Assembly: GCA_947447895.1 (NCBI GenBank) | Contig: CANFLM010000018.1 | Span: 1-39,438 of the forward strand | Reading direction: 5' to 3' | Source of the DNA: Hyphomicrobiales bacterium | GTDB taxonomy: Bacteria; Pseudomonadota; Alphaproteobacteria; Rhizobiales; Beijerinckiaceae | Length of the DNA: 39,438 nt | Translations under genes and position numbers: made by a program | Shown here: positions 15,990-24,728 of the stretch, piece by piece | Numbering within the stretch: position 1 is the stretch's first letter | How the letters are laid out: the number at the start of each line of letters is the position of its first letter | Notes under the pieces: generated by a model | Databases searched by the model: none | Seen by the model: the letters and a program-made list of their open reading frames with translations, nothing else | Told to the model about the DNA's origin: nothing

Positions 15990-18599
15990 ATGCGCACCGA
16001 TACCGCAACCGTGACACGGTTGTCAGACTATTCTTCGCCCAACCATCTGATTGATCAGGTCGATCTCGATATCAGACTGGACGGGCCAAAGACCCGCGTC
16101 TTGGCAACCCTGTCCATCCGCGCCAATCCGCTGGGAGAAGCGGGAGCGCCGTTGCGTCTGGATGGTGACGAGCTGGTCCTGCGGACGCTCGCGCTCAACG
16201 GCGAACCGCTCGATGCCAGCCGCTATCAGGCCGACCCGCAATCGCTGACCATCGACAATCCGCCTCCCCAGCCCTTCACCCTGACCATCGAGACGCAACT
16301 CGATCCGGACAGCAACACCAAGCTGATGGGACTATACCGCTCTTCCGGCACCTATTGCACTCAATGCGAGGCCGAGGGCTTCCGCCGGATCACCTATTTC
16401 GCCGACCGCCCCGATGTGATGGCGGTGTTCACCACCCGCATCGAGGCCCGAAGCAGCGAGGCGCCGGTGCTGCTGGGCAATGGCAACAAGCAGTCCGAAG
16501 GCCAGTTGGCCGACGGTTTCCATTTTGCCGTCTGGCATGATCCCCACCCCAAACCCGCCTATCTGTTCGCCTTGGTCGGCGGCAGGCTGGATGTGCTGGA
16601 GCAAGATTTTGTTACCCGTTCGGGCCGCAAGGTCGCACTGGGCATTTATGTTGAACCGGGCAAAGCCGAACGGGCACGCTATGCCATGGATGCGCTTGTG
16701 CGCTCGATGGTCTGGGACGAGAACGCCTTCGGCTGCGAATATGATCTCGATGTGTTCAACATCGTTGCCGTGTCCGATTTCAATATGGGGGCGATGGAGA
16801 ACAAGGGCCTCAATATTTTTAACGACAAATATGTACTGGCCAGTTCCGACACGGCCACCGACAGCGATTATGGCGGCATCGAAACCGTCATTGCCCATGA
16901 ATATTTCCACAACTGGACAGGCAACCGCATCACCTGCCGCGACTGGTTCCAGCTATGCCTGAAGGAAGGACTTACCGTCTTCCGCGATCAGGAATTTACC
17001 GCGGACGAGCGTTCGCGTCCGGTTAAGCGGATTGTCGATGTGCGCAATTTGCGCGCCACGCAATTTGCCGAGGATTCCGGTCCGCTGGCCCATCCGGTCC
17101 GCCCGACCGCCTATCGCGAGATCAACAATTTCTATACCGCCACCATCTATGAAAAAGGCGCGGAACTGATCCGCATGCTGAAAATCCTGCTGGGCGACGA
17201 CCTGTTCCGCAAGGGCATGGACCTCTATCTGCAGCGTTGCGACGGGACGGCCGCCACGGTCGAGGAATTCATAAGCTGTTTCGGTGATGTCTCCGGCCGC
17301 GATCTCACCCATTTTTTCCAATGGTATGTGCAGGCAGGTACACCCGTGATCGAGATGCGCCGGCACTGGGATGAAACTCATCAGCGCCTGACCATCCATT
17401 TCAAGCAAACAATGGCCCCAACCCCATCCCAACCCGACAAAAGCCCGCTGCAAATTCCCATAGCCTATGGGTTGGTCATGCCCGACGGCAGCAACGGCCA
17501 TGAAGGCGTCTTTGTGCTCGATCAGGCCGAAGGGCAGCTGGTCCTCGAAGGCCTGCCGCAACAGCCCGTGCCATCGGTGCTGCGCGGCTTTTCGGCTCCC
17601 GTGCGGCTCGAGACCGATCTGACCAGCACCGATCTGCTTACGCTCTTCAGGCATGACAATGATCCCTTCAACCGCTGGCAGGCCGCACAAAGTCTGGCGA
17701 TGAGCCTGCTCGTGGATGCGGTCAGTACCATCAGGCGCGCTGAGGCCCCGCATTTCGATCCGGCCTATGCCCAGACCCTGGCGCATCTGCTCAACGACAA
17801 TGACGACCATGCCTTTGTTGCGCAGGTGTTTTCGATGCCGAGCGAAAACGACATCGCCCGCGAGATCAAATCCGACATTGATCCCGATGCCATCTATCTG
17901 GCCCGCAAAGGCCTGCGCCAGGCCATCGGCCTCGGCATCGGCGATGATCTCCGCCGCGCCCATCAACGTCTCAGCACGGGGGGAGCCTACAGCCCCGATG
18001 CCAAATCGGCCGGACAACGCGCCTTGCGCAACACCGTGCTGGATCTGATCGTCGTGGGTGATCCCGATGCCGGCTTGCCCCTGTCGCATCAATGCTTTCA
18101 GCAAGCCGACAACATGACAGACCGGATCGGTGCGCTGGCGGTGCTTGCCCAATATCCCGGCGAAACCCGCGAGACCGCCCTGTCGCAATTTGCCGAACGC
18201 TTTGCCCATGAGGCGCTGGCCCTGGACAAGTGGTTCGCACTGCAAGCCTGTCTGGCCGAGGACGGCACGCTGGACCGTGTCAAAGCCCTGATGGCGCATC
18301 CTGGTTTTTCGATGACCAATCCCAATCGCGTGCGTTCGCTGATCGGGGCCTTCTGCATGTCCAACCCGACCCAGTTCAACCGGGTCGATGGAGCGGGCTA
18401 TCATTTCCTGGCCGATATCGTGTTGACGCTCGACAAGACCAACCCGCAAGTGGCCGCCCGCATGCTGAGCGCCTTCAGGACCTGGCGGTCCTATGAAAGC
18501 ACCCGCCGGACCCAGGCTGGCGAGGTGCTTCGCCGCATCTCCGATGCCAGCAGCCTGTCGGCCGACGTCGCCGATATTGTGGTGCGCTCGCTGGCCTGA
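15990..18599 (+). CDS. pepN: PepN, aminopeptidase N (M1 family)
   Basis: Zinc metallo-aminopeptidase that removes N-terminal residues from peptides in the cytoplasm. The ATG at 15990 follows GGGAG (15980-15984) by five bases and gives 869 residues, almost exactly the length of the E. coli enzyme. Longer readings from 15747 run into the upstream CDF gene and are rejected. The exopeptidase motif GAMEN is at about 267-271. The zinc site HEYFH is at 303-307, with the third ligand Glu326 in LKEGLTVFRDQEF. Domain III and the long helical C-terminal domain (DUF3458-type, ending VADIVVRSLA) follow. The gene stands alone between the CDF gene and the kinase promoter region. Confidence 0.96.
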   Translation: MRTDTATVTRLSDYSSPNHLIDQVDLDIRLDGPKTRVLATLSIRANPLGEAGAPLRLDGDELVLRTLALNGEPLDASRYQADPQSLTIDNPPPQPFTLTIETQLDPDSNTKLMGLYRSSGTYCTQCEAEGFRRITYFADRPDVMAVFTTRIEARSSEAPVLLGNGNKQSEGQLADGFHFAVWHDPHPKPAYLFALVGGRLDVLEQDFVTRSGRKVALGIYVEPGKAERARYAMDALVRSMVWDENAFGCEYDLDVFNIVAVSDFNMGAMENKGLNIFNDKYVLASSDTATDSDYGGIETVIAHEYFHNWTGNRITCRDWFQLCLKEGLTVFRDQEFTADERSRPVKRIVDVRNLRATQFAEDSGPLAHPVRPTAYREINNFYTATIYEKGAELIRMLKILLGDDLFRKGMDLYLQRCDGTAATVEEFISCFGDVSGRDLTHFFQWYVQAGTPVIEMRRHWDETHQRLTIHFKQTMAPTPSQPDKSPLQIPIAYGLVMPDGSNGHEGVFVLDQAEGQLVLEGLPQQPVPSVLRGFSAPVRLETDLTSTDLLTLFRHDNDPFNRWQAAQSLAMSLLVDAVSTIRRAEAPHFDPAYAQTLAHLLNDNDDHAFVAQVFSMPSENDIAREIKSDIDPDAIYLARKGLRQAIGLGIGDDLRRAHQRLSTGGAYSPDAKSAGQRALRNTVLDLIVVGDPDAGLPLSHQCFQQADNMTDRIGALAVLAQYPGETRETALSQFAERFAHEALALDKWFALQACLAEDGTLDRVKALMAHPGFSMTNPNRVRSLIGAFCMSNPTQFNRVDGAGYHFLADIVLTLDKTNPQVAARMLSAFRTWRSYESTRRTQAGEVLRRISDASSLSADVADIVVRSLA

Positions 18600-18600
18600 C

Positions 18601-18781
18601 GTTAACCATTTCAGCGGGCTCCAAAAGCCCCTGAACGGCTAACAGCATGATCCGATTCAGAAATTATGGTTAACAAATTTTTCGCGCAGAACCTTTGATT
18701 CATTGAATAAAAATTAATTTCTGAAACTTTTCATTAACATCTGGACAAATCAGCACGAGACGATTCAGATGCGTTTGATTC
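18601..18781 (+). promoter_or_regulatory. AT-rich control region with four GANTC sites and two TTAACCAT half-sites
   Basis: This stretch between pepN and the PleC-like kinase is much richer in A+T than its neighbours. GATTC occurs at 18654, 18697, 18762 and 18777; GANTC is the CcrM methylation target in alphaproteobacteria. TTAACCAT occurs at 18602-18609 and in reverse at 18666-18673; it is a known half-site form for the regulator CtrA. A full TTAA-N7-TTAA site was not found. Together these suggest cell-cycle-dependent transcription of the kinase. Confidence 0.5.
18611..18634 (+). terminator. Possible terminator hairpin after pepN
   Basis: TCAG-C-GGGCT (18611-18620) pairs with AGCCC-CTGA (18626-18634) around a five-base loop, with one bulged C. 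It begins 12 bases after the pepN stop. No T run follows, so termination efficiency is uncertain. Confidence 0.4.
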
Positions 18782-18835
18782 GGCAAAATCCTTCCCGAGG
18801 ACCTGCCCGATCACGATGCAATCAACGAGGACCTG

Positions 18836-21148
18836 ATGGCGCGCAATCCCGCAGCCCATGCAGAATCCTGCGCACCCGTGCCACCGACCTTGTCGGGCAC
18901 GACGAGAGGCCCCCTAGCCTCCGCGCAGACATTCAGCGAACGTCTCAAGGCAGCCGAGCCGATGCTCCGCCGTCTTGTGCCTTCGCTTGCGCTGGTGTTC
19001 GTTGTCGTGATCGGCATCGCCTTCACTTTGCAATCCATCACCATCCGCAACGAAACACTGACCGATTCTGCAGGCGAAATCGAGTTGATTTCCGCCTATG
19101 TCACCTCGGAACTCACAGCTTCTTTGGCGGGTCAAAAGCTTGATAGCCCGAAAAGCGTCACCAATATTGTCGCCACACTGGGACGCATTCTGCCCGAGCA
19201 ACATTTGCGCCATGGGGCACAGGTTTATATCGCCGACGAGCAGGGCGCCATTGTCGCAACGGCCCCCGCCAAGCTCGGCATTTCCGGCACCCTGTCCAGC
19301 CGGCTTGGCCAAAGCCAGCCGATCACCGTGCTTGCTGAAAATGCCGGTGTTGTGGCCATTACCCTGCCTGACGGCAGCAAGGCGCTGGCGATGGCGCGGA
19401 CGATCGGCAACAAGGGCGCACTGGCGATTGTCGTGCAGCCGGCCGCCCAAGCCCTGCAACGCTGGAAAGACAGAACGGCGGCAACCATCACTTTGTTTGC
19501 CGCGACGGCGCTGGTGATGGCGGGGTTGGCCATCGCCTTTTTCTGGCAGTCCTGGCGCGTCAAAAAGGCGGATGACGCGGTCCAGAAGGTACGCGAGCGG
19601 ATTGATACCGCCCTGTCGCGCGGCCGCTGTGGCTTGTGGGACTGGGATATCGCGCGCGGCTCTCTCTACTGGTCGGACTCGATGTACGAGATGCTCGGCT
19701 ATCAACGCGTCAGCGAATTCCTGGCCTTTGGCGAGATCAACGACCTGATCCATCCCGATGATGAAAACCTCTATGTGTTGGCCCAGCGTCTGGCCGATCA
19801 TCAGGAAACTGCGGTTGACCATTCCTTCCGGATCCGCAGCGCGGATGGCGAATGGGTCTGGGTGCGCGCCCGTGCCGAACTGATCCTCGACCAGAACGAG
19901 AACCGTTTGCATCTGGTCGGCATCGCGGTCGACATGTCGGACCAGCGCCGATTGGAAGCCGAAAATCTCACTGCCAATCTGCGACTGCGCGAAGCCATAG
20001 AAGCCTTCGGGGAATCCTTCGTATTGTGGGATGCCGGCAACCGTCTGGTCATGTGCAATTCGCGCTTCCAGAAGCTGCACAAACTGGCCCTGTCACAGGT
20101 GCAGGCCGGCACGCCCTATCACGAGATCGCTCCCTATCTGACGCCCCCCACCTATCACAGCATCAACGAGTTCAATACTGACAGTACCAGCCAATCGGGC
20201 AATTACATCGTGCAGATGCCCGACAATCGCTGGCTCCAACTGAACGAACGCCGCACCCGCGACGGTGGCTATGTCTCGGTGGGCACCGACATCACCCAGC
20301 TTAAAGATGCCGAACGCCGGCAGGCGCAGATGATCTCCGATCTCAAACGCTCGCGCCAGGCGCAAGAAGACCAGACAGCAAAGCTCAAGGAGATGGCTCA
20401 ACGCTATCTGGAGCAAATGGCCGAGGCCGAAGGGGCCAACCGCGCGAAGTCCGAATTCCTTGCCAAAATGAGCCATGACCTGCGCACGCCGCTCAACGCC
20501 ATTCTCGGTTTTTCTGAAATCATGGGAAAGGAATTGTTTGGTCCGCTGGGCAACGCAAGATATCACGACTATTGCAGCGACATTTCCAAAAGCGGCCAGA
20601 GCCTGCTGGCCGTGATCGCCGACATTCTCGACATGGCGGAACTGGAAGCTGGCAAGGTCAAGATCGAACGCCAGACACTGCCGATCAACGACATCCTGCG
20701 CGAGGCTTTCGACGCCGTGCGCAAGGAGGCGGATGTCAAAGGGATTACGCTGGTCGACGACATGATCGCATCGGGAACGCTGTATGCCGACCCGCGGGCC
20801 ATCAAACGCATTCTCGGACATCTCCTGAAAAATGCCGTCAAATTCACCCCGGCCGGCGGGCGCGTGACCATGAGCTCGCGCATCGTTTCGGGAGCGCTGA
20901 ACATCTATGTGGATGATACCGGCGTGGGTATTCCCGAAGATGCCCTGCCCAAACTGGCCAAGCCCTTCACATGGGTCGATCTGGATTCAACCAAGCCCAG
21001 CGAAGGCTCGGGACTGGGGCTCGCCATCGCCCGCTCGTTTACCGAATTGCACGGCGGCGAAATGAACATCCGCTCCAGCGAGGGCCAGGGCACCAATGTG
21101 CTGGTGCATCTCCCCCTGCGCGATGCCCCGAACCGGATTGCAGCCTGA
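18836..21148 (+). CDS. PleC/PdhS-like PAS-domain sensor histidine kinase
   Basis: Membrane histidine kinase of the DivK-directed family that controls asymmetric division and cell-cycle timing in alphaproteobacteria. The ATG at 18836 follows GAGG by about seven bases and gives 770 residues. Membrane spans at about 47-67 and 214-238 enclose a periplasmic sensor region. A first PAS domain (about 250-365) contains GLWDWDI, YWSDSMYEMLGY and LIHPDDE; a second lies at about 380-490, followed by a coiled coil. The HisKA segment SEFLAKMSHDLRTPLNAILG has the phospho-acceptor at about His547. FGPLGNARYHDYC and GQSLLAVIADILDMAELEAGK are characteristic of PleC, DivJ and PdhS. The ATPase domain has N, G1 (DDTGVGIP) and G2 (GSGLGLAIA) boxes. 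Whether it acts mainly as kinase or phosphatase cannot be read. Confidence 0.85.
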   Translation: MARNPAAHAESCAPVPPTLSGTTRGPLASAQTFSERLKAAEPMLRRLVPSLALVFVVVIGIAFTLQSITIRNETLTDSAGEIELISAYVTSELTASLAGQKLDSPKSVTNIVATLGRILPEQHLRHGAQVYIADEQGAIVATAPAKLGISGTLSSRLGQSQPITVLAENAGVVAITLPDGSKALAMARTIGNKGALAIVVQPAAQALQRWKDRTAATITLFAATALVMAGLAIAFFWQSWRVKKADDAVQKVRERIDTALSRGRCGLWDWDIARGSLYWSDSMYEMLGYQRVSEFLAFGEINDLIHPDDENLYVLAQRLADHQETAVDHSFRIRSADGEWVWVRARAELILDQNENRLHLVGIAVDMSDQRRLEAENLTANLRLREAIEAFGESFVLWDAGNRLVMCNSRFQKLHKLALSQVQAGTPYHEIAPYLTPPTYHSINEFNTDSTSQSGNYIVQMPDNRWLQLNERRTRDGGYVSVGTDITQLKDAERRQAQMISDLKRSRQAQEDQTAKLKEMAQRYLEQMAEAEGANRAKSEFLAKMSHDLRTPLNAILGFSEIMGKELFGPLGNARYHDYCSDISKSGQSLLAVIADILDMAELEAGKVKIERQTLPINDILREAFDAVRKEADVKGITLVDDMIASGTLYADPRAIKRILGHLLKNAVKFTPAGGRVTMSSRIVSGALNIYVDDTGVGIPEDALPKLAKPFTWVDLDSTKPSEGSGLGLAIARSFTELHGGEMNIRSSEGQGTNVLVHLPLRDAPNRIAA

Positions 21149-21153
21149 GAGGT

Positions 21154-24135
21154 TCACGCCATCCATTTTGTGAACAGTTGACGCACCATCTGTTGCGTCT
21201 CGCGCAAATGGCCCGACAGGACATTAAAATCGGGCAGCCCTGCGGTCACGGCCAATTGCCGTTTCAGTCCCTTGCTGGCCGAGGTGACCGCATGGCCATC
21301 CCCCAGCGTCAGCCGGACCCACTGGAACAGATCCCTCATCATCGCATGGGCCGCCATCAACTGGTCCGCATCATTGGCCCCGATCAACCCTGCCTGCATC
21401 GCCGCCCCGAGAATGGCGCGGACTTCACGCTGCATCAAAGCAGGATGATCGGCGGCATGGACCAGAACCAGCGTCTGGGTTAAAAATTCCAGATCGGTCA
21501 ATCCACCCGCGGCGTTCTTGAGATCCCACGGCTGGTCATCGCCCTTCTCGGTGGCAATCATCTTGCGCATCTCCAGGGCATCGGACTTGATTCTGGCTGC
21601 GTCGCGCCGCGTCTGCAACACCGTCCGGATCGCCTCTTCGACCCTGCCGATCAGAGCCGGATCGCCCGCCAGCACCCGGGCACGCACCAGCGCCATCTGC
21701 TCCCATGTTTCGGCCTCTGTTGCCTGATAGTCGACAAAGCCTTTGAACTGGGTTGCGGCAGGCCCTTTATTGCCGGTCGGACGCAAGCGCATGTCAACGG
21801 AATACAGTGTCCCGCGCCGTGTCGGCACTGTCAGGGCACTGATCAGGCGCTGGGTCAGACGACCGAAATAGGTGGTCGGCGGCAGCGGCCGCGGGCCTGA
21901 ACTTTCAACTGCCTCGGGATCGAAATCATAGAGCAGGACAAGATCGAGATCGGAGGTCGCGGTCATATCGCGCGAGCCCAAACGCCCCAACCCGACCACC
22001 GCCAACTGCCCCCCCGCGATCACGCCATATTCGGCTTCGAACCGGCTACGCACCTCGTCCAATGTGCAGGCCACCACCGCATCGGCCAAAGCCGCATAAC
22101 TCTCTCCTGCCTGCGCCGGAGACAGCACGCCGGAGAGCAGCCGCGCGCCAATCACGAACATCTCGTGATGGGTCATTTCCCTCAGACGGTCGAGCACATC
22201 CTCGAACTGGTCAAGACCCGACAGGCCCTCCCGGATCCGGCTCTTGAGCAACTCGACGCTCGGCATCGCTGCCACAAAGGCCGGATCGATCACCGCATCC
22301 AGCACATGCGGACGCTGGGCGACCATCTCCGCCAGCCGCGGCGCAGACCCCAGCACATCGGCAAACAGGCGCAACACATTGGCATTGGATTTGAGGATGG
22401 AAAACAATTCGACCGCCGCCGGCATCCCGCCCAGGGCCTTGTCGAAACTGAGCAGGGCCGCATCGGGATCGGCCGTCTGCCCGAAGGCTGTCAGCAAGGC
22501 CGGCACCAACTCGGTCAGCACCTCGCGCGCCCTCGGGCTCGTCACAGCCTGACGCCTGCCGAAATGCCAGCCACGTACGGTCTCTGCCACTTCGGCGGGC
22601 TGGACAAAGCCCATCTGCCGCAAGGTCTGCAAGGTGTCGGGATCATCGGTCGTGCCGGTAAAGACCAGACTGCCTTCCGATGTCGCCAGTTCGCCGCCTT
22701 CCTCGAACAGCCGTGCATAATGCCGCTCGACCTTGAGGGCATGGCCGGTCAGTACCTTGCCGAAACCAGCCACCGAGCCATAGCCGCAGAATTTGGCAAA
22801 GGCCAGCAAACGGTCCTCGTCGGCCGGCAGACGCTGGGTCTGCTCGTCCTCGCGCATCTGCAGCCTGTGTTCGATCATCCGCAAGAAACGGTAGGCATGG
22901 GTCAGATCGAGCACCGCCGCATCCGAAATCCATCCGTCGTCCCGCAAGGCCACCAGCATATCGAGCGTCCGCTGCCCCCGCAGTTGCGGGCGTCTTCCTC
23001 CGAATACCAGCTGCTGGGTTTGCACGAAAAACTCGATCTCGCGGATCCCGCCGCGCCCCAGCTTGATGTCATGCCCGATCACTGCAATGGTCTCATGCCC
23101 GCGCACCGCATGGATTTGCCGCTTCATCGCATGGATGTCGGCAATGGCGGCAAAGTCGAAATATTTGCGCCAGATGAACGGCTTCAAAGCCGCGATGAAA
23201 TCAAAGCCCAACGCCAGATCACCCGCCACCGGTCGGGCTTTGATCATGGCCGCTCGCTCCCAGTTCTGTCCCACGCTTTCATAATAGGCATAGGCGGAAT
23301 CAAGCGAGATCGCGATGGGGGTTGAGGCCGGATCCGGCCGCAAGCGCAGATCGGTGCGGAAGACATAGCCGTCGGCCGTCCGTTCCTGCATCAGGCGCAC
23401 AAGCCCTTGGGTCAGGCGCACGAAAAACGGGCCCGGTTCGAGCCGCTCTACCAGAGGAACCCGCGATGGCTCATACAGAACCACCACATCGATATCGGAG
23501 GAATAATTCAACTCGCGTGCGCCATGCTTGCCGAGAGCCAGCACCACCAGACCGGAGCCAGTGGTCGGATCATCACGATCGGGCAGACTGATCCGGCCTT
23601 CACCCGCCGCCAAGGCCAGCAAACAGCGCAAGGAGGCATTCAACGACCGGTCGGCAAAATCACTGAGCGCCGCCGTCACCTGCTCGACGCACCAGACCTG
23701 CCCCAGATCGCACAGGGCAATCAGCAGGGCAATGTCCTGTTTGAGGCGACGCAAGCGTCGCATCACCTCCGCTTCGGTCGCCGGCTCGCAGCCCATTGCC
23801 TCGCGCCGCCACGCCTGATCCGTGGCTGTCAAAATCCGCTCCAGAGACTGCGCGGGAGGCTGGGTGAACAACAAACAGCTGCGCGACCAGTCGTTCCGGA
23901 TCAGACGCCAAAGATAGGGGGCATGATCGGCTAGCCCAATCAGCATAGCGCCAATAGCAGGATGATTATGGATCAGAGAGGTAAAATCCGCTCCTTCCTC
24001 GTGCGCATCATCAAGAGAGAGCGCAACAATCCGCCGCGCCGACTTGCCCGCCATCAGTTTGATGGTACAGGCAAGCTGGTCTGCCAGTGTCGGCATAGGC
24101 TCCTGGGCTCCTGCCCCAATCGTGCCATCAGTCAT
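21154..24135 (-). CDS. glnE: GlnE, bifunctional glutamine synthetase adenylyltransferase/adenylyl-removing enzyme
   Basis: Controls glutamine synthetase by adding AMP to it or removing it, in response to PII and glutamine. The start at 24135 is chosen because GGAAGGG lies nine bases upstream; a TTG at 24210 that overlaps ccmH lacks such a site. The protein has about 993 residues, normal for the family. The N-terminal adenylyl-removing domain has GKHGARELNYSSDIDVVVLYE. The C-terminal adenylyltransferase domain has LGRLGSRDMTATSDLDLVLLYD. Each shows the G-S/R...DxD nucleotidyltransferase site. The linker domain between carries the regulator-binding helices. It is convergent with the PleC-like kinase, five bases apart, and lies 71 bases downstream of ccmH. 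Confidence 0.95.
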   Translation of the reverse strand: MTDGTIGAGAQEPMPTLADQLACTIKLMAGKSARRIVALSLDDAHEEGADFTSLIHNHPAIGAMLIGLADHAPYLWRLIRNDWSRSCLLFTQPPAQSLERILTATDQAWRREAMGCEPATEAEVMRRLRRLKQDIALLIALCDLGQVWCVEQVTAALSDFADRSLNASLRCLLALAAGEGRISLPDRDDPTTGSGLVVLALGKHGARELNYSSDIDVVVLYEPSRVPLVERLEPGPFFVRLTQGLVRLMQERTADGYVFRTDLRLRPDPASTPIAISLDSAYAYYESVGQNWERAAMIKARPVAGDLALGFDFIAALKPFIWRKYFDFAAIADIHAMKRQIHAVRGHETIAVIGHDIKLGRGGIREIEFFVQTQQLVFGGRRPQLRGQRTLDMLVALRDDGWISDAAVLDLTHAYRFLRMIEHRLQMREDEQTQRLPADEDRLLAFAKFCGYGSVAGFGKVLTGHALKVERHYARLFEEGGELATSEGSLVFTGTTDDPDTLQTLRQMGFVQPAEVAETVRGWHFGRRQAVTSPRAREVLTELVPALLTAFGQTADPDAALLSFDKALGGMPAAVELFSILKSNANVLRLFADVLGSAPRLAEMVAQRPHVLDAVIDPAFVAAMPSVELLKSRIREGLSGLDQFEDVLDRLREMTHHEMFVIGARLLSGVLSPAQAGESYAALADAVVACTLDEVRSRFEAEYGVIAGGQLAVVGLGRLGSRDMTATSDLDLVLLYDFDPEAVESSGPRPLPPTTYFGRLTQRLISALTVPTRRGTLYSVDMRLRPTGNKGPAATQFKGFVDYQATEAETWEQMALVRARVLAGDPALIGRVEEAIRTVLQTRRDAARIKSDALEMRKMIATEKGDDQPWDLKNAAGGLTDLEFLTQTLVLVHAADHPALMQREVRAILGAAMQAGLIGANDADQLMAAHAMMRDLFQWVRLTLGDGHAVTSASKGLKRQLAVTAGLPDFNVLSGHLRETQQMVRQLFTKWMA

Positions 24136-24206
24136 CCGAATAGCCCTTCCATGCAAGTTATGAGTCTGCATGAAATCGAGGCAAGGTCCAGCAGAGGGGG
24201 GATTGG

Positions 24207-24728
24207 TCAAGGCCGATGGGGCGGATGGCCGGAGGGGTTGTCTGGCTGGTCTTGGGCGAGCAGACGGCGCAAATTCTCGCGTTCCTGCTCGGTCAGCGGA
24301 GTTGTATGCTCAAGAGCTGATGGGCGGCGCGAGCGTCGGAGCAGAACCCACCCCCCTGCGGCCAGCAGCACAAAGGGAGCAGTCCACAACACCAGCGTGC
24401 GCGGATTGAAGGGCGGCTGCAGCAGGATGAAATCGCCATAACGCGCGACCAGATCACGTTTGATGGCGGCATCATCATCACCGGCGGCAATCCGCTCGCG
24501 AAGCAAAATCCGCAAATCGCGCGCCAGCGGCGCATTGGAATCATCGATCGACTGGTTCTGGCAAACCAGACAGCGCAAGCCCGCCGACAAAGCCCGAGCC
24601 CGCATTTCCTGCGCGGGATCGGCCAGACGCTCGTCCGGCTCGACGGCGCGGAGTGGCGACAGGCCTGTCAAAGCCAGCATCACCAACAAGACAGCCAGTG
24701 TCAGGCTTCGGGCGCACTGTCGCGTCAT
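24207..24728 (-). CDS. ccmH: CcmH/CycL, cytochrome c maturation thiol-reductase subunit
   Basis: Periplasm-facing, membrane-anchored protein that keeps apocytochrome CxxCH cysteines reduced and acts with CcmF and CcmI in haem attachment. The 173-residue protein has a signal sequence ending near LSPLRAVE, the redox motif LRCLVCQNQSI (Cys53, Cys56), the three-helix segment that follows it, and one membrane span (TAPFVLLAAGGWVLL, about 116-130). The ATG at 24728 overlaps the ccmF stop as ATGA. This short form lacks the fused CcmI region of E. coli CcmH; CcmI is a separate gene here. It is the last ccm gene of the operon. Confidence 0.94.
   Translation of the reverse strand: MTRQCARSLTLAVLLVMLALTGLSPLRAVEPDERLADPAQEMRARALSAGLRCLVCQNQSIDDSNAPLARDLRILLRERIAAGDDDAAIKRDLVARYGDFILLQPPFNPRTLVLWTAPFVLLAAGGWVLLRRSRRPSALEHTTPLTEQERENLRRLLAQDQPDNPSGHPPHRP

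Noticed and set aside
16953-18449. 498-residue minus-strand open frame inside pepN
   Set aside because: The M1 peptidase on the plus strand accounts for the sequence with all its catalytic motifs; the antisense frame has none.
18797-18835. Direct repeat CGAGGACCTG before the PleC-like kinase start
   Set aside because: Only ten bases long and each copy contains a GAGG ribosome-binding-like core; most likely chance, with the second copy serving the start codon.
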